64,000 nt of DNA from Bacteroidetes bacterium GWE2_42_24 (GCA_001768515.1 MEOA01000054.1:62001-126000), one strand, 5' to 3'; shown: positions 54,367 through 63,892, counted from the first letter of the stretch. Program-made: numbers and translations. The notes: generated by a model from the letters alone, not told the origin.

Positions 54367-56439
54367 TTAGTGTCCCATGGATGGTGGCGTTTTAATGGCC
54401 GGAGGGGTGTCTTTTTCCTCAGCCACTTCAGCCCCAGCTTTCGGAGAGTCGAGGTGTCTTGGAGCTATCTCATTGGACAGCGATCGTTCTGCCTCAAATG
54501 GTCGTGGTCCAAATATGGCTTCAAGATCTTCACGGAAGATGACCTCCTTTTCAAGTAAAACATTAGCCAACTGCTCCACTTTATTTTTATACTCAGTCAG
54601 AATACTCACTGCAGTCACATAGGCTTTTTCAACCAATCGGCTGATCTCTTCATCGATGACAACGGCCGTTTTTTCGCTATATGGCTTTTGGAAGGAGTAT
54701 TCCATCTGACCCGTCGAATCGTAATAGGAGATATTACCGATTTTGTCGTTCAGGCCAAAGTAAACCACCATATTGTATGCTTGTTTGGTGACCCTTTCCA
54801 GATCGTTCAGAGCACCAGTACTAATCTGTCCGAAATTAACCTGTTCAGATGCTCTTCCCCCAAGCGTAGCAGCCATTTCGTCAAACATTTGTTCAAAAGT
54901 AGTGATCTGTCGTTCTTCAGGGAGATACCATGCTGCGCCAAGTGCTTTGCCGCGAGGTACAATGGTAACTTTGATCAACGGATGGGCATAGCGAAGCAAC
55001 CAGCTAACAGCAGCATGACCTGCTTCATGGAAGGCGATAACACGTTTTTCCCCAACGGTGATGATTTTGCTTCGTTTTTCCAGACCTCCGACAATACGGT
55101 CAATGGCATCGAGAAAATCTTTTTTCTCTACCAGTGATTTATTTCCACGGGCAGCAATCAGCGCAGCCTCATTGCAAACATTGGCAATATCTGCACCTGA
55201 AAAACCAGGTGTTTGACGCGAAAGTAAATCAACATCAACCTGTGTCTCATCTATTTTTATTGGTTTCAGGTGGACTTTAAAGATAGCTCTTCGTTCTTCA
55301 AGGTCTGGTAATTCTACGTGAATCTGACGGTCAAAACGCCCTGCACGCAAGAGCGCCCTGTCAAGGATGTCGGCTCTGTTGGTTGCAGCCAGAATGATAA
55401 CACCTGAATTGGTGGTGAAACCATCCATCTCGGTGAGCAACTGGTTTAGGGTGTTCTCACGTTCGTCGTTTGATCCGGTCATTGGGTTTTTACCTCGAGC
55501 TCTACCGATGGCATCAATTTCATCGATGAAGATGATACAGGGTGCCTTCTCTTTAGCTTGTTTGAAGAGGTCGCGAACGCGGGATGCCCCGACGCCTACG
55601 AACATTTCTACAAAATCAGAACCTGATAACGAGAAGAACGGAACTTTTGCTTCTCCGGCAACAGCTTTTGCAAGCAAGGTTTTCCCCGTACCCGGAGGGC
55701 CAACGAGTAAAGCACCTTTTGGTATTTTGCCACCGAGTTCGGTGTATTTTTTCGGATTTTTAAGAAAATCAACAATCTCCATGATTTCAATCTTCGCTTC
55801 TTCCAAACCGGCTACATCGCTGAAGTTTACATTAACCTGTGTGTCTTTATCGAAAAGCTGGGCTTTCGATTTTCCAATATTGAAAATCTGCCCGCCACCA
55901 CCACCACGGCTCATCATTCGCATTAGAAAGAACCAGATGCCAATTAAAATCAGTAATGGAAGAATATAGCTCAGAATTTCCCCGCCCCAGTTTCTCCGTG
56001 TTACGTAATCGGGATATACACGCTGAGCCGGGGTAAGGTTCTTTTGAGCCTCATCGAGGTTTTTTTCGAACGATTCGATCGAGCCTATCTGGTATTCCAG
56101 TTCATTGGCTTTGGATGTTGATCCGAAATGGCTTGATGGTTTCTTTTTGGCAGTACTGTCAGCTTTTAAGGTTACTCGTGCTACCTCCTTATTTTCTAAG
56201 ATAATTTTCTGGACTTTGCCTTGCTCTATATATCTTTTCAATTCAAACCAAGTCGTTTTTTTCGCTGGTTCCTCAAAATTAAGAAATTGAAAGCCAATAA
56301 ATATTATTGCCAGAATACCGTAAATCCAATAAAAATTGAATTTTGGCTTCTTGTTAAGGTTCAACTGGTCTTTCTTTTTTCCGGTTGAACTGTTTTCGGT
56401 TTCGTTTTTTGGGAAATTGTCGTAGCTATTGTCTGACAT
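54367..56439 (-). CDS. ftsH: ATP-dependent zinc metalloprotease FtsH
   Basis: About 690 residues from the ATG at 56439 ([12 protein letters not shown]). Two membrane helices flank a periplasmic segment. The AAA core has Walker A GPPGTGKT, Walker [12 protein letters not shown] and a second region of homology with [13 protein letters not shown]. The zinc motif is HEAGH in [14 protein letters not shown]. Membrane-anchored quality-control protease. In an operon with rsfS upstream (33 bp). Confidence 0.98.
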   Translation of the reverse strand: MSDNSYDNFPKNETENSSTGKKKDQLNLNKKPKFNFYWIYGILAIIFIGFQFLNFEEPAKKTTWFELKRYIEQGKVQKIILENKEVARVTLKADSTAKKKPSSHFGSTSKANELEYQIGSIESFEKNLDEAQKNLTPAQRVYPDYVTRRNWGGEILSYILPLLILIGIWFFLMRMMSRGGGGGQIFNIGKSKAQLFDKDTQVNVNFSDVAGLEEAKIEIMEIVDFLKNPKKYTELGGKIPKGALLVGPPGTGKTLLAKAVAGEAKVPFFSLSGSDFVEMFVGVGASRVRDLFKQAKEKAPCIIFIDEIDAIGRARGKNPMTGSNDERENTLNQLLTEMDGFTTNSGVIILAATNRADILDRALLRAGRFDRQIHVELPDLEERRAIFKVHLKPIKIDETQVDVDLLSRQTPGFSGADIANVCNEAALIAARGNKSLVEKKDFLDAIDRIVGGLEKRSKIITVGEKRVIAFHEAGHAAVSWLLRYAHPLIKVTIVPRGKALGAAWYLPEERQITTFEQMFDEMAATLGGRASEQVNFGQISTGALNDLERVTKQAYNMVVYFGLNDKIGNISYYDSTGQMEYSFQKPYSEKTAVVIDEEISRLVEKAYVTAVSILTEYKNKVEQLANVLLEKEVIFREDLEAIFGPRPFEAERSLSNEIAPRHLDSPKAGAEVAEEKDTPPAIKTPPSMGH

Positions 56440-56472
56440 AATTACATTTGTCAAGTTAAATTTTAACGTAGC

Positions 56473-56847
56473 TTAGTCCGTTTCAGCAACGTGAGTAAAC
56501 TCAGCATCGGCCCAAAGGTCCTCTATACGATAGAATTGACGGGCTTTCTCCTGAAATACGTGCACTACTACGCTCCCATAGTCCAGCAAAATCCATTCCG
56601 CATTCTGGCGTCCTTCTATTCCGATAGGATGGAGGCCGGGAGTATGACGTAAATTATAGATGATTGAATCTGCAATTGCTTCTGCCTGAGGTGTGTTAGC
56701 TGCCTGACATATTACAAAATAGTCGCAGACCATTTGACGCATACGACCGAAGTCCATCACGACAATATTTTTGGCTTTCTTGGACTTCATGCTGTCAACA
56801 ACAGCATCTACAATGAGTTGATTTTCAAAATTTCTGTTCTTAATCAC
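56473..56847 (-). CDS. rsfS: Ribosome silencing factor RsfS
   Basis: 124 residues, GTG start at 56847. Features are IVVMDFGRMRQMVCDYFVICQAANTPQAEAIAD and GIEGRQNAEWILLDYGSVVVHVFQEKARQFY, the family hallmark. Binds ribosomal protein L14 and blocks subunit joining in starvation. First gene of an rsfS-ftsH unit, divergent from birA. Confidence 0.96.
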   Translation of the reverse strand: MIKNRNFENQLIVDAVVDSMKSKKAKNIVVMDFGRMRQMVCDYFVICQAANTPQAEAIADSIIYNLRHTPGLHPIGIEGRQNAEWILLDYGSVVVHVFQEKARQFYRIEDLWADAEFTHVAETD

Positions 56848-56873
56848 TATCCGGTATTATTAAGGATAAAATG

Positions 56874-56881
56874 CAAATTTA
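56874..56881 (-). promoter_or_regulatory. Candidate -7 element for rsfS-ftsH
   Basis: Plus strand CAAATTTA equals TAAATTTG on the minus strand (TAnnTTTG), 27 bp before the rsfS start codon. Confidence 0.45.
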
Positions 56882-56986
56882 CCTAAATTTTTGCCATTTT
56901 GGCTGGTTTTTAATTCACTTACAGGTTTCTTTAACGATACCTGTCATTCATGCGTCGATTTCTCTTTTCTATGGCTCAGCAAATGG

Positions 56987-57005
56987 TACCTTTGGCCTAC
57001 CTTTG
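56987..57005 (+). promoter_or_regulatory. Tandem -7-like elements before birA
   Basis: TACCTTTG occurs twice, at 56987-56994 and 56998-57005, as an 11-bp direct repeat. Each matches TAnnTTTG. The second would place the start about 12 nt before the birA GTG at 57022. Confidence 0.45.
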
Positions 57006-57021
57006 CTGAAATTTTTCTGTC

Positions 57022-57762
57022 GTGGTAAATATACGTATTATTGAAGTTGCTGAATCGACCAATACTTCGCTCAGTCAATTATTACAGAATGAGCAATTGC
57101 CTTCTGGTTTTATGCTTTTGGCCAAAAACCAGACTCATGGCCGGGGGCAAAAGGGAAATATCTGGGAAAGTTTGCAGGGAGAAAACATAACCGCCACCCT
57201 GCTCCTGAAACCACAAAACCTTGAGTCTGCCGACCAATTTTATCTGACAATGGTTGTTGCTATAGGCATTGTTGATTTGTTAAAAGGGCTGGCCCCAGAG
57301 GCCCAATGGTCAGTGAAGTGGCCTAATGATATTTATTGCGCTGATAAGAAGATTGCCGGAATTCTCATTGAGAATGTGATTATGGGGAATGACTTTGGTT
57401 ATTGTCTGGCGGGCATCGGGTTGAATGTAAATCAACATAAATTTTTATCAGATGCTCCTAATCCAATATCATTGTCAATGATAACTGGAGATATCTATGA
57501 TATAAATACTATCGCTGGTCAGATGAGTATATCAATTCTTGATCGTTTTTCTCACCTTGAATCTGGCCATACTGGTAAGCTACGAGCCGATTATCTGAAT
57601 CATCTTTACCTGCGTGGTATCCCAGCATTGTTTCTGTATGAGGGTAAAACTATTAAGGCTGAAATACAGGATGTTGACATATATGGGCGATTAAGGCTGC
57701 TTCGGACAGATACCAGAGAACCCATTATTGCTGCTTTTAAAGAGATAAAATATCTGCAATAA
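57022..57762 (+). CDS. birA: Biotin--[acetyl-CoA-carboxylase] ligase
   Basis: 246 residues, GTG start. Class I ligase without an N-terminal DNA-binding domain. Motifs are VAESTNTSLSQL, the biotinyl-AMP loop THGRGQKGNIWES, and VKWPNDIYCADKKIAGILIE. Attaches biotin to carboxyl carrier proteins. Divergent from rsfS. Confidence 0.96.
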   Translation: MVNIRIIEVAESTNTSLSQLLQNEQLPSGFMLLAKNQTHGRGQKGNIWESLQGENITATLLLKPQNLESADQFYLTMVVAIGIVDLLKGLAPEAQWSVKWPNDIYCADKKIAGILIENVIMGNDFGYCLAGIGLNVNQHKFLSDAPNPISLSMITGDIYDINTIAGQMSISILDRFSHLESGHTGKLRADYLNHLYLRGIPALFLYEGKTIKAEIQDVDIYGRLRLLRTDTREPIIAAFKEIKYLQ

Positions 57763-57779
57763 TTTTAATCTGTCTTGTT

Positions 57780-59561
57780 TCATTTCTCAGTTTCCATTAC
57801 TATTTCAGCTATATCTTTTGTTGGGCCTTTGCTGTGACGGTCAATCGTTTTTTTACACAACGGACAGGCCGTAATTGTTGTGACGTCAGCATCCTGAGTT
57901 ATTGATTTACTTGCTGCTTCGCAGAGTTGCTTTGTGTCGGAATTGTATTCACCCAAACTGCCCAGACTGCCTCCGCAGCATAACTCTGACATTGGAATTT
58001 CCTGTGCATTATTCTTCAATCGCCCGACCAGTGTTTTCAACGCAGTGGCTGCCTCGCTTTTTCTGTCTAATTCGCAGGGGATATGCAGGGCAAGCTTTTG
58101 GTCCAGCGAGGGAAGTTTAATTTTATCAGCTTTGGCCAAATGAAGGATAAAGTCAGCGTGGTGTACTATTTCAATATTCAATTGGTAATTGTCTCTGAAC
58201 ATCTTGTAACAGATCGGGCAATTTGTTAAGAGTATTCTGGCACCAGTATCCAGTATGGCCTTTCTGTTTGATTCAATGAGTTGCATGGCCTCCTGTTCAC
58301 GTCCTGTCATCAACATAGGACGTCCGCAACAGATACTTCCATCTGCATCAAGCCATTGGTATTTTATACCAGAGTTCTGGAGAATCTGCTTTACCGACTT
58401 GATAGTATTTGGTGTCAGGTGGGTCATGCATCCTGCAAACCACACCACCTCAACCGATGTCCTTGCAGCTGTTGCCGGATACGCGGGGCAATTTAGCAAG
58501 CGGTCTTGTAGTGTCAGTTGCTTTCGTGCCCAAAGCCGTAAATTGACCAATCCGATTCCAACCGGACAGGCATCCTGACAGCGACCACAAAGAAGGCAAT
58601 TTTCGGTAATATCCTTAACTGCTCTCCCTGCACGCAGTTCCCTGATAAAATAGGCAGGAGCAGTAGATGGACTGTTTCCATTACAGGCTACCTGGCAATA
58701 GTCGAGGCAAACACCACAGCGGCTACATGCTTGCATGCCACATTCATAGTAACTCTGCGTTTGGGTTATCTTTGGTCCACCCCAATGTTTCAACAGAATG
58801 TATGCGATTTCTGCCGGGATGTGCATGTAACGGGTATAAGGGAGCAATATGAAGAACACTCCCAATGAAAAGGAGTAAGCCCACCAGAAAGGGTAGTAGA
58901 GGTGTTCTGCCGGCAAGGCAGCGGATAGAACCCTGCCAAGCGAATTGGTGAGAAAGCCTCCACCGCCGAAACAACCTGCCGTAAAGCTTTCGGCTAACAG
59001 GCGAAGGGGGAAAATTAGCCATAACGAAGTCAGTGCTATCCGGTCGACAGCATTGTGTTTGGTTGTGTGATGTAACCCAAACCAACGACTTCCGGATCTT
59101 TTAAAGAGTGCCAATACCAATCCTGAAAGTACAAAAAGTAGAAGAAAGTCCATGATAAACCTGAAGAACCCCGGGATAGTGGTTAGTTCGAATGGCAGGA
59201 CATGGCTGTCGTGAACGAAAAATTTCAGGAAAATGGGATAATAGGGTGGGTTGACGTGTAATTGGCTATATAACCTTGATTCTAGATTTCCCATCACGAT
59301 AAGCAGGAACCAGCCGAGTGCAAAACTCATATGCATGTAACCCAAGAGCCTGTTTTGTTGCCAAAGGCGTTTGTGCAGAAGCCCTTCACGGATTATCTCC
59401 CATATTGCATTGACTGTTGAACGGCATAGAATCCGATGCCGGAGTTCCTTCTTAATAGCAGGTGGCAGCATTACATACCAATGCCGGAATCGCTCTACTA
59501 CAACAATAAGCAGGTAAACCAACCCTATTGAAAAAGGAAGGACAAAAAGATCGAATGTCAT
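57780..59561 (-). CDS. HdrD-like Fe-S protein fused to an N-terminal membrane domain
   Basis: 593 residues. The N-terminal ~250 residues hold about five membrane segments resembling a cytochrome-b/NarI-like HdrE or DsrM domain, with histidines near HKRLWQQNRLLGYMHMS and LHHTTKHN. Next come two [4Fe-4S] sites (CSRCGVCLDYC and CLLCGRCQDACP), then two CCG domains with both cysteine sets intact: C-x32-CC...CPIC and C...CCG...CPLC. The architecture suggests a membrane anchor exchanging electrons with the quinone pool. Start overlaps the previous gene's stop (ATGA, 59558-59561). Exact partner is inferred. Confidence 0.88.
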   Translation of the reverse strand: MTFDLFVLPFSIGLVYLLIVVVERFRHWYVMLPPAIKKELRHRILCRSTVNAIWEIIREGLLHKRLWQQNRLLGYMHMSFALGWFLLIVMGNLESRLYSQLHVNPPYYPIFLKFFVHDSHVLPFELTTIPGFFRFIMDFLLLFVLSGLVLALFKRSGSRWFGLHHTTKHNAVDRIALTSLWLIFPLRLLAESFTAGCFGGGGFLTNSLGRVLSAALPAEHLYYPFWWAYSFSLGVFFILLPYTRYMHIPAEIAYILLKHWGGPKITQTQSYYECGMQACSRCGVCLDYCQVACNGNSPSTAPAYFIRELRAGRAVKDITENCLLCGRCQDACPVGIGLVNLRLWARKQLTLQDRLLNCPAYPATAARTSVEVVWFAGCMTHLTPNTIKSVKQILQNSGIKYQWLDADGSICCGRPMLMTGREQEAMQLIESNRKAILDTGARILLTNCPICYKMFRDNYQLNIEIVHHADFILHLAKADKIKLPSLDQKLALHIPCELDRKSEAATALKTLVGRLKNNAQEIPMSELCCGGSLGSLGEYNSDTKQLCEAASKSITQDADVTTITACPLCKKTIDRHSKGPTKDIAEIVMETEK

Positions 59562-59893
59562 GGCAGCAGACTGATTTGAAGTTGTTTTAGTTCATGCATC
59601 AGCTTGCGTGTATCCACATCACGGGGGCATACAAGACGACATTTTCCGCATAGTTGACATTTTGCCACTTCTAAGGCCAAAGTTGAATAGCAGCCTTGTC
59701 GTGCCAGCATTTGCGTCCGGCGGGGATTAAATGAGGAAAACTGCCCCGCGGTACAAACAGCCGCACAACTACCACAACCTATACATCTTTTCCAACTGTC
59801 CACAATCTGAAGTACAGAGGCGATTTGACTCAGATCGATCTGGTCAAGGTCAGTCTGGCGGTCTTTTTGCTTCTGAAATCCAAATTCTTTCAT
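59558..59893 (-). CDS. HdrC-like [4Fe-4S] ferredoxin protein
   Basis: 111 residues. Two [4Fe-4S] motifs: C37, C40, C43, C47 in CIGCGSCAAVC and C79, C82, C85, C89 in CQLCGKCRLVCP. Resembles the HdrC electron-transfer subunit. It lies 2 bp after the HdrA-like gene and overlaps the HdrD-like gene by 4 bp, so these are very likely one complex. Confidence 0.9.
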   Translation of the reverse strand: MKEFGFQKQKDRQTDLDQIDLSQIASVLQIVDSWKRCIGCGSCAAVCTAGQFSSFNPRRTQMLARQGCYSTLALEVAKCQLCGKCRLVCPRDVDTRKLMHELKQLQISLLP

Positions 59894-59895
59894 GC

Positions 59896-60924
59896 CTAAT
59901 TGATGATGTTAAAGAGCTGTTCATAGAGTGCCAGCGATGCAGACCTGCCAGCCTGAATGGCTTCAGTAAGTGTGGCAGGACCTGTGCATGCTCCGGCTAA
60001 CATAACATGTGGATGTCTTGTACGGAAGGTATTTTGTGATGGCCCTAATGGCTTCAGGAATCCATCGGGCCCTGTGGTAAATCCGAAAGTATCGGCCAGA
60101 TTGGCAGTGTGTTTTGATGGCTGCATACCGCAAAGAAGTATAAGCATATCGACAGTAAGTTTCAGTGGGCGAGCTGTTAGGGTGTCTTCTGCCTTAATGA
60201 TCACTTTTCCCTGTTGGTTTTCTGCTGCCTCTGAGATTCGCCCTCTGATAAATCTGATATTGTATTTTTCTTGCGCATCATGATATAATTCTTCAAAGCC
60301 CTGGCCGAACATCCTCAGGTCCATATAAAAGTTATAGATAATGGCATCAGGAAGTTTCTCCCGCATTTCAATGGCCTGTTTTACGCCTGTTACACAGCAC
60401 ACCTTGGAACAATAACTGACGCCGACTTTTTGATCACGAGAGCCAACGCAATGTAAAAATGCAATTGATTGAGGGATCTTTCCGCTTCGGTTTTCGATGC
60501 GCCCGTTTTCAAACATCTGTTCTACCTCAGCCTGCGTGTATACATTATCGTAAATCCCATAACCATATTCCTCTTTCCTGTGGGCATCGAACAAGTCAAA
60601 TCCTGTTGCCAGTAGCAGTCCGTCTCCGGTTATCCATGTCCCTTCATCTAGTTTTAAATCTACCTGATTTGTCCGGACGTTCCCTCCGATGACTTCACGA
60701 CCCATTATTCGCGATACTTCATCGGGTACTTCTGATACTAATTGCTCAAGCAGTATCTGTGCTGAAGACCTATCGGGAAATAGTTGATGCCATTTTGAGA
60801 GGTGCCCGCCCATGTCAGGATCTTTGTCGATCAGGGTAACCGATGCGCCTAGACGTGCCAGAACACCGGCTGCTGCAAGGCCGGCAGGTCCGGCACCAAC
60901 TATGATAATCCGTTTACTGCTCAT
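59896..60924 (-). CDS. HdrA-like FAD oxidoreductase subunit, short form
   Basis: 342 residues. Rossmann FAD-binding motif IIIVGAGPAGLAAAGVLARLG at the N-terminus. The HdrA signature is FLHCVGSRDQ followed by YCSKVCCVTGVKQA, and the flavin domain continues to the C-terminus (VMLAGACTGPATLTEAIQAG). It lacks the extra N-terminal Fe-S and C-terminal ferredoxin extensions of methanogen HdrA, resembling QmoA-type proteins. Start overlaps the HdrB-like gene by 11 bp. Confidence 0.9.
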   Translation of the reverse strand: MSSKRIIIVGAGPAGLAAAGVLARLGASVTLIDKDPDMGGHLSKWHQLFPDRSSAQILLEQLVSEVPDEVSRIMGREVIGGNVRTNQVDLKLDEGTWITGDGLLLATGFDLFDAHRKEEYGYGIYDNVYTQAEVEQMFENGRIENRSGKIPQSIAFLHCVGSRDQKVGVSYCSKVCCVTGVKQAIEMREKLPDAIIYNFYMDLRMFGQGFEELYHDAQEKYNIRFIRGRISEAAENQQGKVIIKAEDTLTARPLKLTVDMLILLCGMQPSKHTANLADTFGFTTGPDGFLKPLGPSQNTFRTRHPHVMLAGACTGPATLTEAIQAGRSASLALYEQLFNIIN

Positions 60925-61996
60925 AACCGTATACTTTTAATGTGTTAGGTTTTTTAGGCTCCCCTAACGATTTACCGGCGAGGTTGTTGTATTTTTTGCT
61001 CAAATCGTATGGAATTCCCATTTTATCGAGAAGTGGTTCAACCGCCACCTGATGGATATGTAGTCCAAGATCCCATGGGTCGTAACCTAAAATCAGCCCG
61101 GCCAACTCTTCAAACGTCAGCACTGGAATTCCATGTCCATTATCTCCATAGGTTTTTCCTTCCATTTCACTGATGACATATTGCCAGCGATCAAGGAAGA
61201 ATGGGCATCCGGGGCAATTCGTTACGATGAAATCGGGATGGTAGGGTTCCATGCTCTCAAACTTTCGTTGTGAACAGGCCATACTGTATCCCCGGTTTGC
61301 CTGAACCAGGTATTGTCTGAACCCAAAACCACAACAATGGCGACGTTCCGGATAATCAATGACTTCTCCTCCCCAGCTTTCTATCAATCCTGCCAAGACA
61401 TAAGGGTACTCTGCACCACCGACACCCTTGTGGGGGAACATCTTGGCATAATGACAGCCGATGTGCTCCACTCCCCTGAGTGGGTTGCCTGTTTGCTTGT
61501 TGATTAATTTGAAACGTCTCCTTTGCCAGATATCCTCTCTGAATTTGTAAATTACATCGCTGCTGTGAGCCAGATTTTCGGGTAGTTCAAATTCGCGCTT
61601 CGTGGCCTTATATAGAAATTCTCGTGTCTGAGCCAGTGTGTCAGGGAAGTGTTCCCATGTTTCAAGTATTTCGGTGTAGATACCAAAGGAGGTGATACAT
61701 GATGGGACGAAATTCTTAAACCCATGCTCTGTCATCAGCGCAAATTGACGGGCAACAACAGTCATAATGGTAGGCAACTGAACTACATCGGCATGATAAG
61801 CAATGCCAGTGCACGTGGTATGACGAGGGTCGTCATATACATCTTTGCCAAGTTCTTCTTTGAGAATTTTCAAAAAAGTGAACTCTGAAGCCGGGAAGAA
61901 ATTCTGCCTTACACAGCTACGGGCATAAAAATAGTGATCATCGGCTATCTCTTTCTGGTATTCTTTCCAGATATGTCTTTTCCCTTCGATAATCAT
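60914..61996 (-). CDS. HdrB-like protein with one degenerate CCG domain
   Basis: 360 residues. The C-terminal CCG motif is intact: C181-x39-C221C222-x38-C261-x2-C264. The N-terminal copy keeps C28, C62 and C100 but has Thr for the first Cys of the CC pair and lacks the final Cys of CxxC, so it probably does not bind a standard noncubane cluster. Resembles the heterodisulfide-reductase catalytic subunit. Start and stop overlap its neighbours (61993-61996 and 60914-60924), so translation is coupled. Confidence 0.87.
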   Translation of the reverse strand: MIIEGKRHIWKEYQKEIADDHYFYARSCVRQNFFPASEFTFLKILKEELGKDVYDDPRHTTCTGIAYHADVVQLPTIMTVVARQFALMTEHGFKNFVPSCITSFGIYTEILETWEHFPDTLAQTREFLYKATKREFELPENLAHSSDVIYKFREDIWQRRRFKLINKQTGNPLRGVEHIGCHYAKMFPHKGVGGAEYPYVLAGLIESWGGEVIDYPERRHCCGFGFRQYLVQANRGYSMACSQRKFESMEPYHPDFIVTNCPGCPFFLDRWQYVISEMEGKTYGDNGHGIPVLTFEELAGLILGYDPWDLGLHIHQVAVEPLLDKMGIPYDLSKKYNNLAGKSLGEPKKPNTLKVYGYEQ

Positions 61997-62697
61997 AGTC
62001 GGTTGTGATTTTCGTCATTAGCCGTATAAATATACCTGAAATATTCGCAATCAATTGTTTCGTCAAACTGCATGCCCAACTCGCTGGCTTTCTGTTTCGA
62101 ATGTTTTTCAATGAGTTCATAAAAGTCTGAAGCCCCGGTTACCTCAAAGATGGCTTTTAATTCGTCAAGCGATTCTTTTGGAATTGCCCGTAGAGCGCCT
62201 GGGCCGTGACCTTTGTAGTTCGCTCCCATCCTGTTGAAACTGTCAGGAGCATTTCTTATCAGCCAATCCCATATTGGCCCTTGTTCAGGGTGCATCTCCA
62301 TGGTAATGTTTTCTGCAAACAGGCAATAACCTTTCTCAAGAATCCATGTTCCAACGGTCCTTTTAATAGCCAACTGCTGCCGCCCCTTTTCCGATTCGGT
62401 GAAATAACCGGTCTCCTGCGAAAGCTTTCGGAGTGCCTGAATAAGGAGCCCTGGAGCATTATTACGCGGGCAACGAGTCTTGCATGACATGCATTCTCCA
62501 CAATACCAGATGGTGTTGCTTTTTAGAAGTGCTACTAATTGAGTCTCATCCTGCTGCTGTAAAATTTCTGCAATCATGCGGGGATCGTAATCATAGACAG
62601 TGGCGGCCGGACATATTGCCGTACAGGTGCCGCAATTGAGACATGCGCCAAGACCTTCCTGATAACGGATGTCCTGTTTTAATCTTTCAAAAAGCAT
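61993..62697 (-). CDS. HdrC-like Fe-S protein, first gene of the Hdr-like operon
   Basis: 234 residues. Two [4Fe-4S] motifs: C19, C22, C25, C29 (NCGTCTAICP region) and C66, C69, C72, C76 (CGECMSCKTRCP). A longer C-terminal part (about 100-234) is less conserved. Corresponds to HdrC. Coupled by ATGA to the HdrB-like gene. A candidate -7 element lies at 62761-62768. Confidence 0.9.
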   Translation of the reverse strand: MLFERLKQDIRYQEGLGACLNCGTCTAICPAATVYDYDPRMIAEILQQQDETQLVALLKSNTIWYCGECMSCKTRCPRNNAPGLLIQALRKLSQETGYFTESEKGRQQLAIKRTVGTWILEKGYCLFAENITMEMHPEQGPIWDWLIRNAPDSFNRMGANYKGHGPGALRAIPKESLDELKAIFEVTGASDFYELIEKHSKQKASELGMQFDETIDCEYFRYIYTANDENHNRL

Positions 62698-62760
62698 TTG
62701 CCAGCAGCGTATTATTGAAGTGATGTTGGTTTGCCGGCTCTGTTGTCCGGCTCCCTTTTA

Positions 62761-62768
62761 CAAAAGTA
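62761..62768 (-). promoter_or_regulatory. Candidate -7 element for the Hdr-like operon
   Basis: Plus strand CAAAAGTA equals TACTTTTG on the minus strand (TAnnTTTG). It gives a leader of about 55-60 nt before the ATG at 62697. Confidence 0.45.
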
Positions 62769-62780
62769 CGAAATGCGATT

Positions 62781-62822
62781 AAAAAACAAACCCGGAATAG
62801 GTATTTCTGTTCCGGGTTTGTT
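62781..62822 (-). terminator. Terminator downstream of the SRPBCC gene
   Basis: AACAAACCCGGAA (62785-62797) pairs perfectly with TTCCGGGTTTGTT (62810-62822). On the minus strand it is followed by a T-rich run. It separates the pyrE unit from the Hdr-like operon. Confidence 0.85.
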
Positions 62823-62840
62823 GATAATGTCTTTGGTGAT

Positions 62841-63242
62841 CTATGATTCAAAATGAAATTTGAGCCTGTCTAATATCATGTTGACAAAGTTCTGAAGAGG
62901 TGCTTTGGCAAGCATTTGCAACATCGGGTTTAAATCTCCCCTGAATTCGCAGGTAATGAAAGATGAGAGGCTATTGGCTTCGATGTTGAAAACCAGTTCA
63001 AATGAAAATGGGCTGGCATTCAGTGAACTGTAAATGACCTGTGTGTTGGGTAACCGCTGGCTTATTTTTAGGCTGATATCAGCCATCCCTTTGATTGTGA
63101 AACTACAGGCGTCGCCTGATACTTTCCAGTTGGTAACTTGTTCGGGCAGGAGTTCATTAAAATTTCGGTAATCGGCCAGAAGGTTAAAGATGGCTTCGGC
63201 TGGAGCGCCAATTGATTCGCGGTTGCTTTTGATGATTGTCAT
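62841..63242 (-). CDS. SRPBCC-fold protein (RatA/START-like)
   Basis: About 133 residues from the ATG at 63242, which overlaps the pyrE stop (ATGA). The frame extends seven codons upstream but that start would lie inside pyrE. A polyketide-cyclase/START-like fold: NRESIGAPAEAIFNLLADYRNFNELLPEQ at the N-terminus and the long C-terminal helix (QNFVNMILDRLKFHF). Members bind lipids or other hydrophobic ligands; the ligand is unknown. Coupled to pyrE. Confidence 0.82.
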   Translation of the reverse strand: MTIIKSNRESIGAPAEAIFNLLADYRNFNELLPEQVTNWKVSGDACSFTIKGMADISLKISQRLPNTQVIYSSLNASPFSFELVFNIEANSLSSFITCEFRGDLNPMLQMLAKAPLQNFVNMILDRLKFHFES

Positions 63243-63892
63243 ACCTCGAATTGTTTTCCCCATTCAGCCGGATTAACGCGCCAACTGTTTAATGATTCAA
63301 TGTCATTCTGTGTTATATAATTCTCCTCGGCAGCAAGGGTTACAAGCGATTCATAGTCGGAAAGGGTTATCAGCGGAACTTTTGCTTCTTTGAAAGCAAC
63401 ATCGGCTACCTGAAAACCATAGGTGAAAATGGCCATCATTCCTTTTACGACTACTCCCGCTTCCCTGAGTGCTTCAACTGCCTTCAGGCTGCTTCCACCT
63501 GTGGAGATTAAATCTTCTATCACAACAGCAGATTGGCCTGGTTCAACGACCCCTTCGATCAGATTTCCCAATCCATGTTTTTTTTCAGCCGCCCTGACAT
63601 AAGCAAAAGGTAGCCCTAGATCCTGAGCAACTAGTGTTCCCTGAGGTACTCCACCTGTAGCAACACCAACGATGATATCAGCAGAACCAAACATCTCTGT
63701 AAAAGATTTTACAAATTCCTGTCGAATTCCTGTTCTGATTTTTGGGTAGGAAAGGGTAACGCGATTATCGCAGTATATCGGCGATTTCCACCCTGATGCC
63801 CAGGTGAATGGTTTCTTTGGACTCAGCTTGATGGCCTTTACCTGCAAAAGGTATTGGGCTATCAGTCTGGCTGATTCGTGATTTATCTTCAT
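63239..63892 (-). CDS. pyrE: Orotate phosphoribosyltransferase
   Basis: 217 residues. Makes orotidine 5'-phosphate in pyrimidine synthesis. Features are ASGWKSPIYCDNRVTLSYP, IIVGVATGGVPQGTLVAQ, the loop VRAAEKKHGLGN, and the PRPP motif VVIEDLISTGGSSLKA. First gene of the pyrE-SRPBCC unit. A candidate -7 element lies at 63958-63965. Confidence 0.97.
   Translation of the reverse strand: MKINHESARLIAQYLLQVKAIKLSPKKPFTWASGWKSPIYCDNRVTLSYPKIRTGIRQEFVKSFTEMFGSADIIVGVATGGVPQGTLVAQDLGLPFAYVRAAEKKHGLGNLIEGVVEPGQSAVVIEDLISTGGSSLKAVEALREAGVVVKGMMAIFTYGFQVADVAFKEAKVPLITLSDYESLVTLAAEENYITQNDIESLNSWRVNPAEWGKQFEV

Noticed and set aside
55367-55969. 200-codon plus-strand frame opposite ftsH
   Set aside because: Antisense shadow of a secure gene with no recognisable domain.
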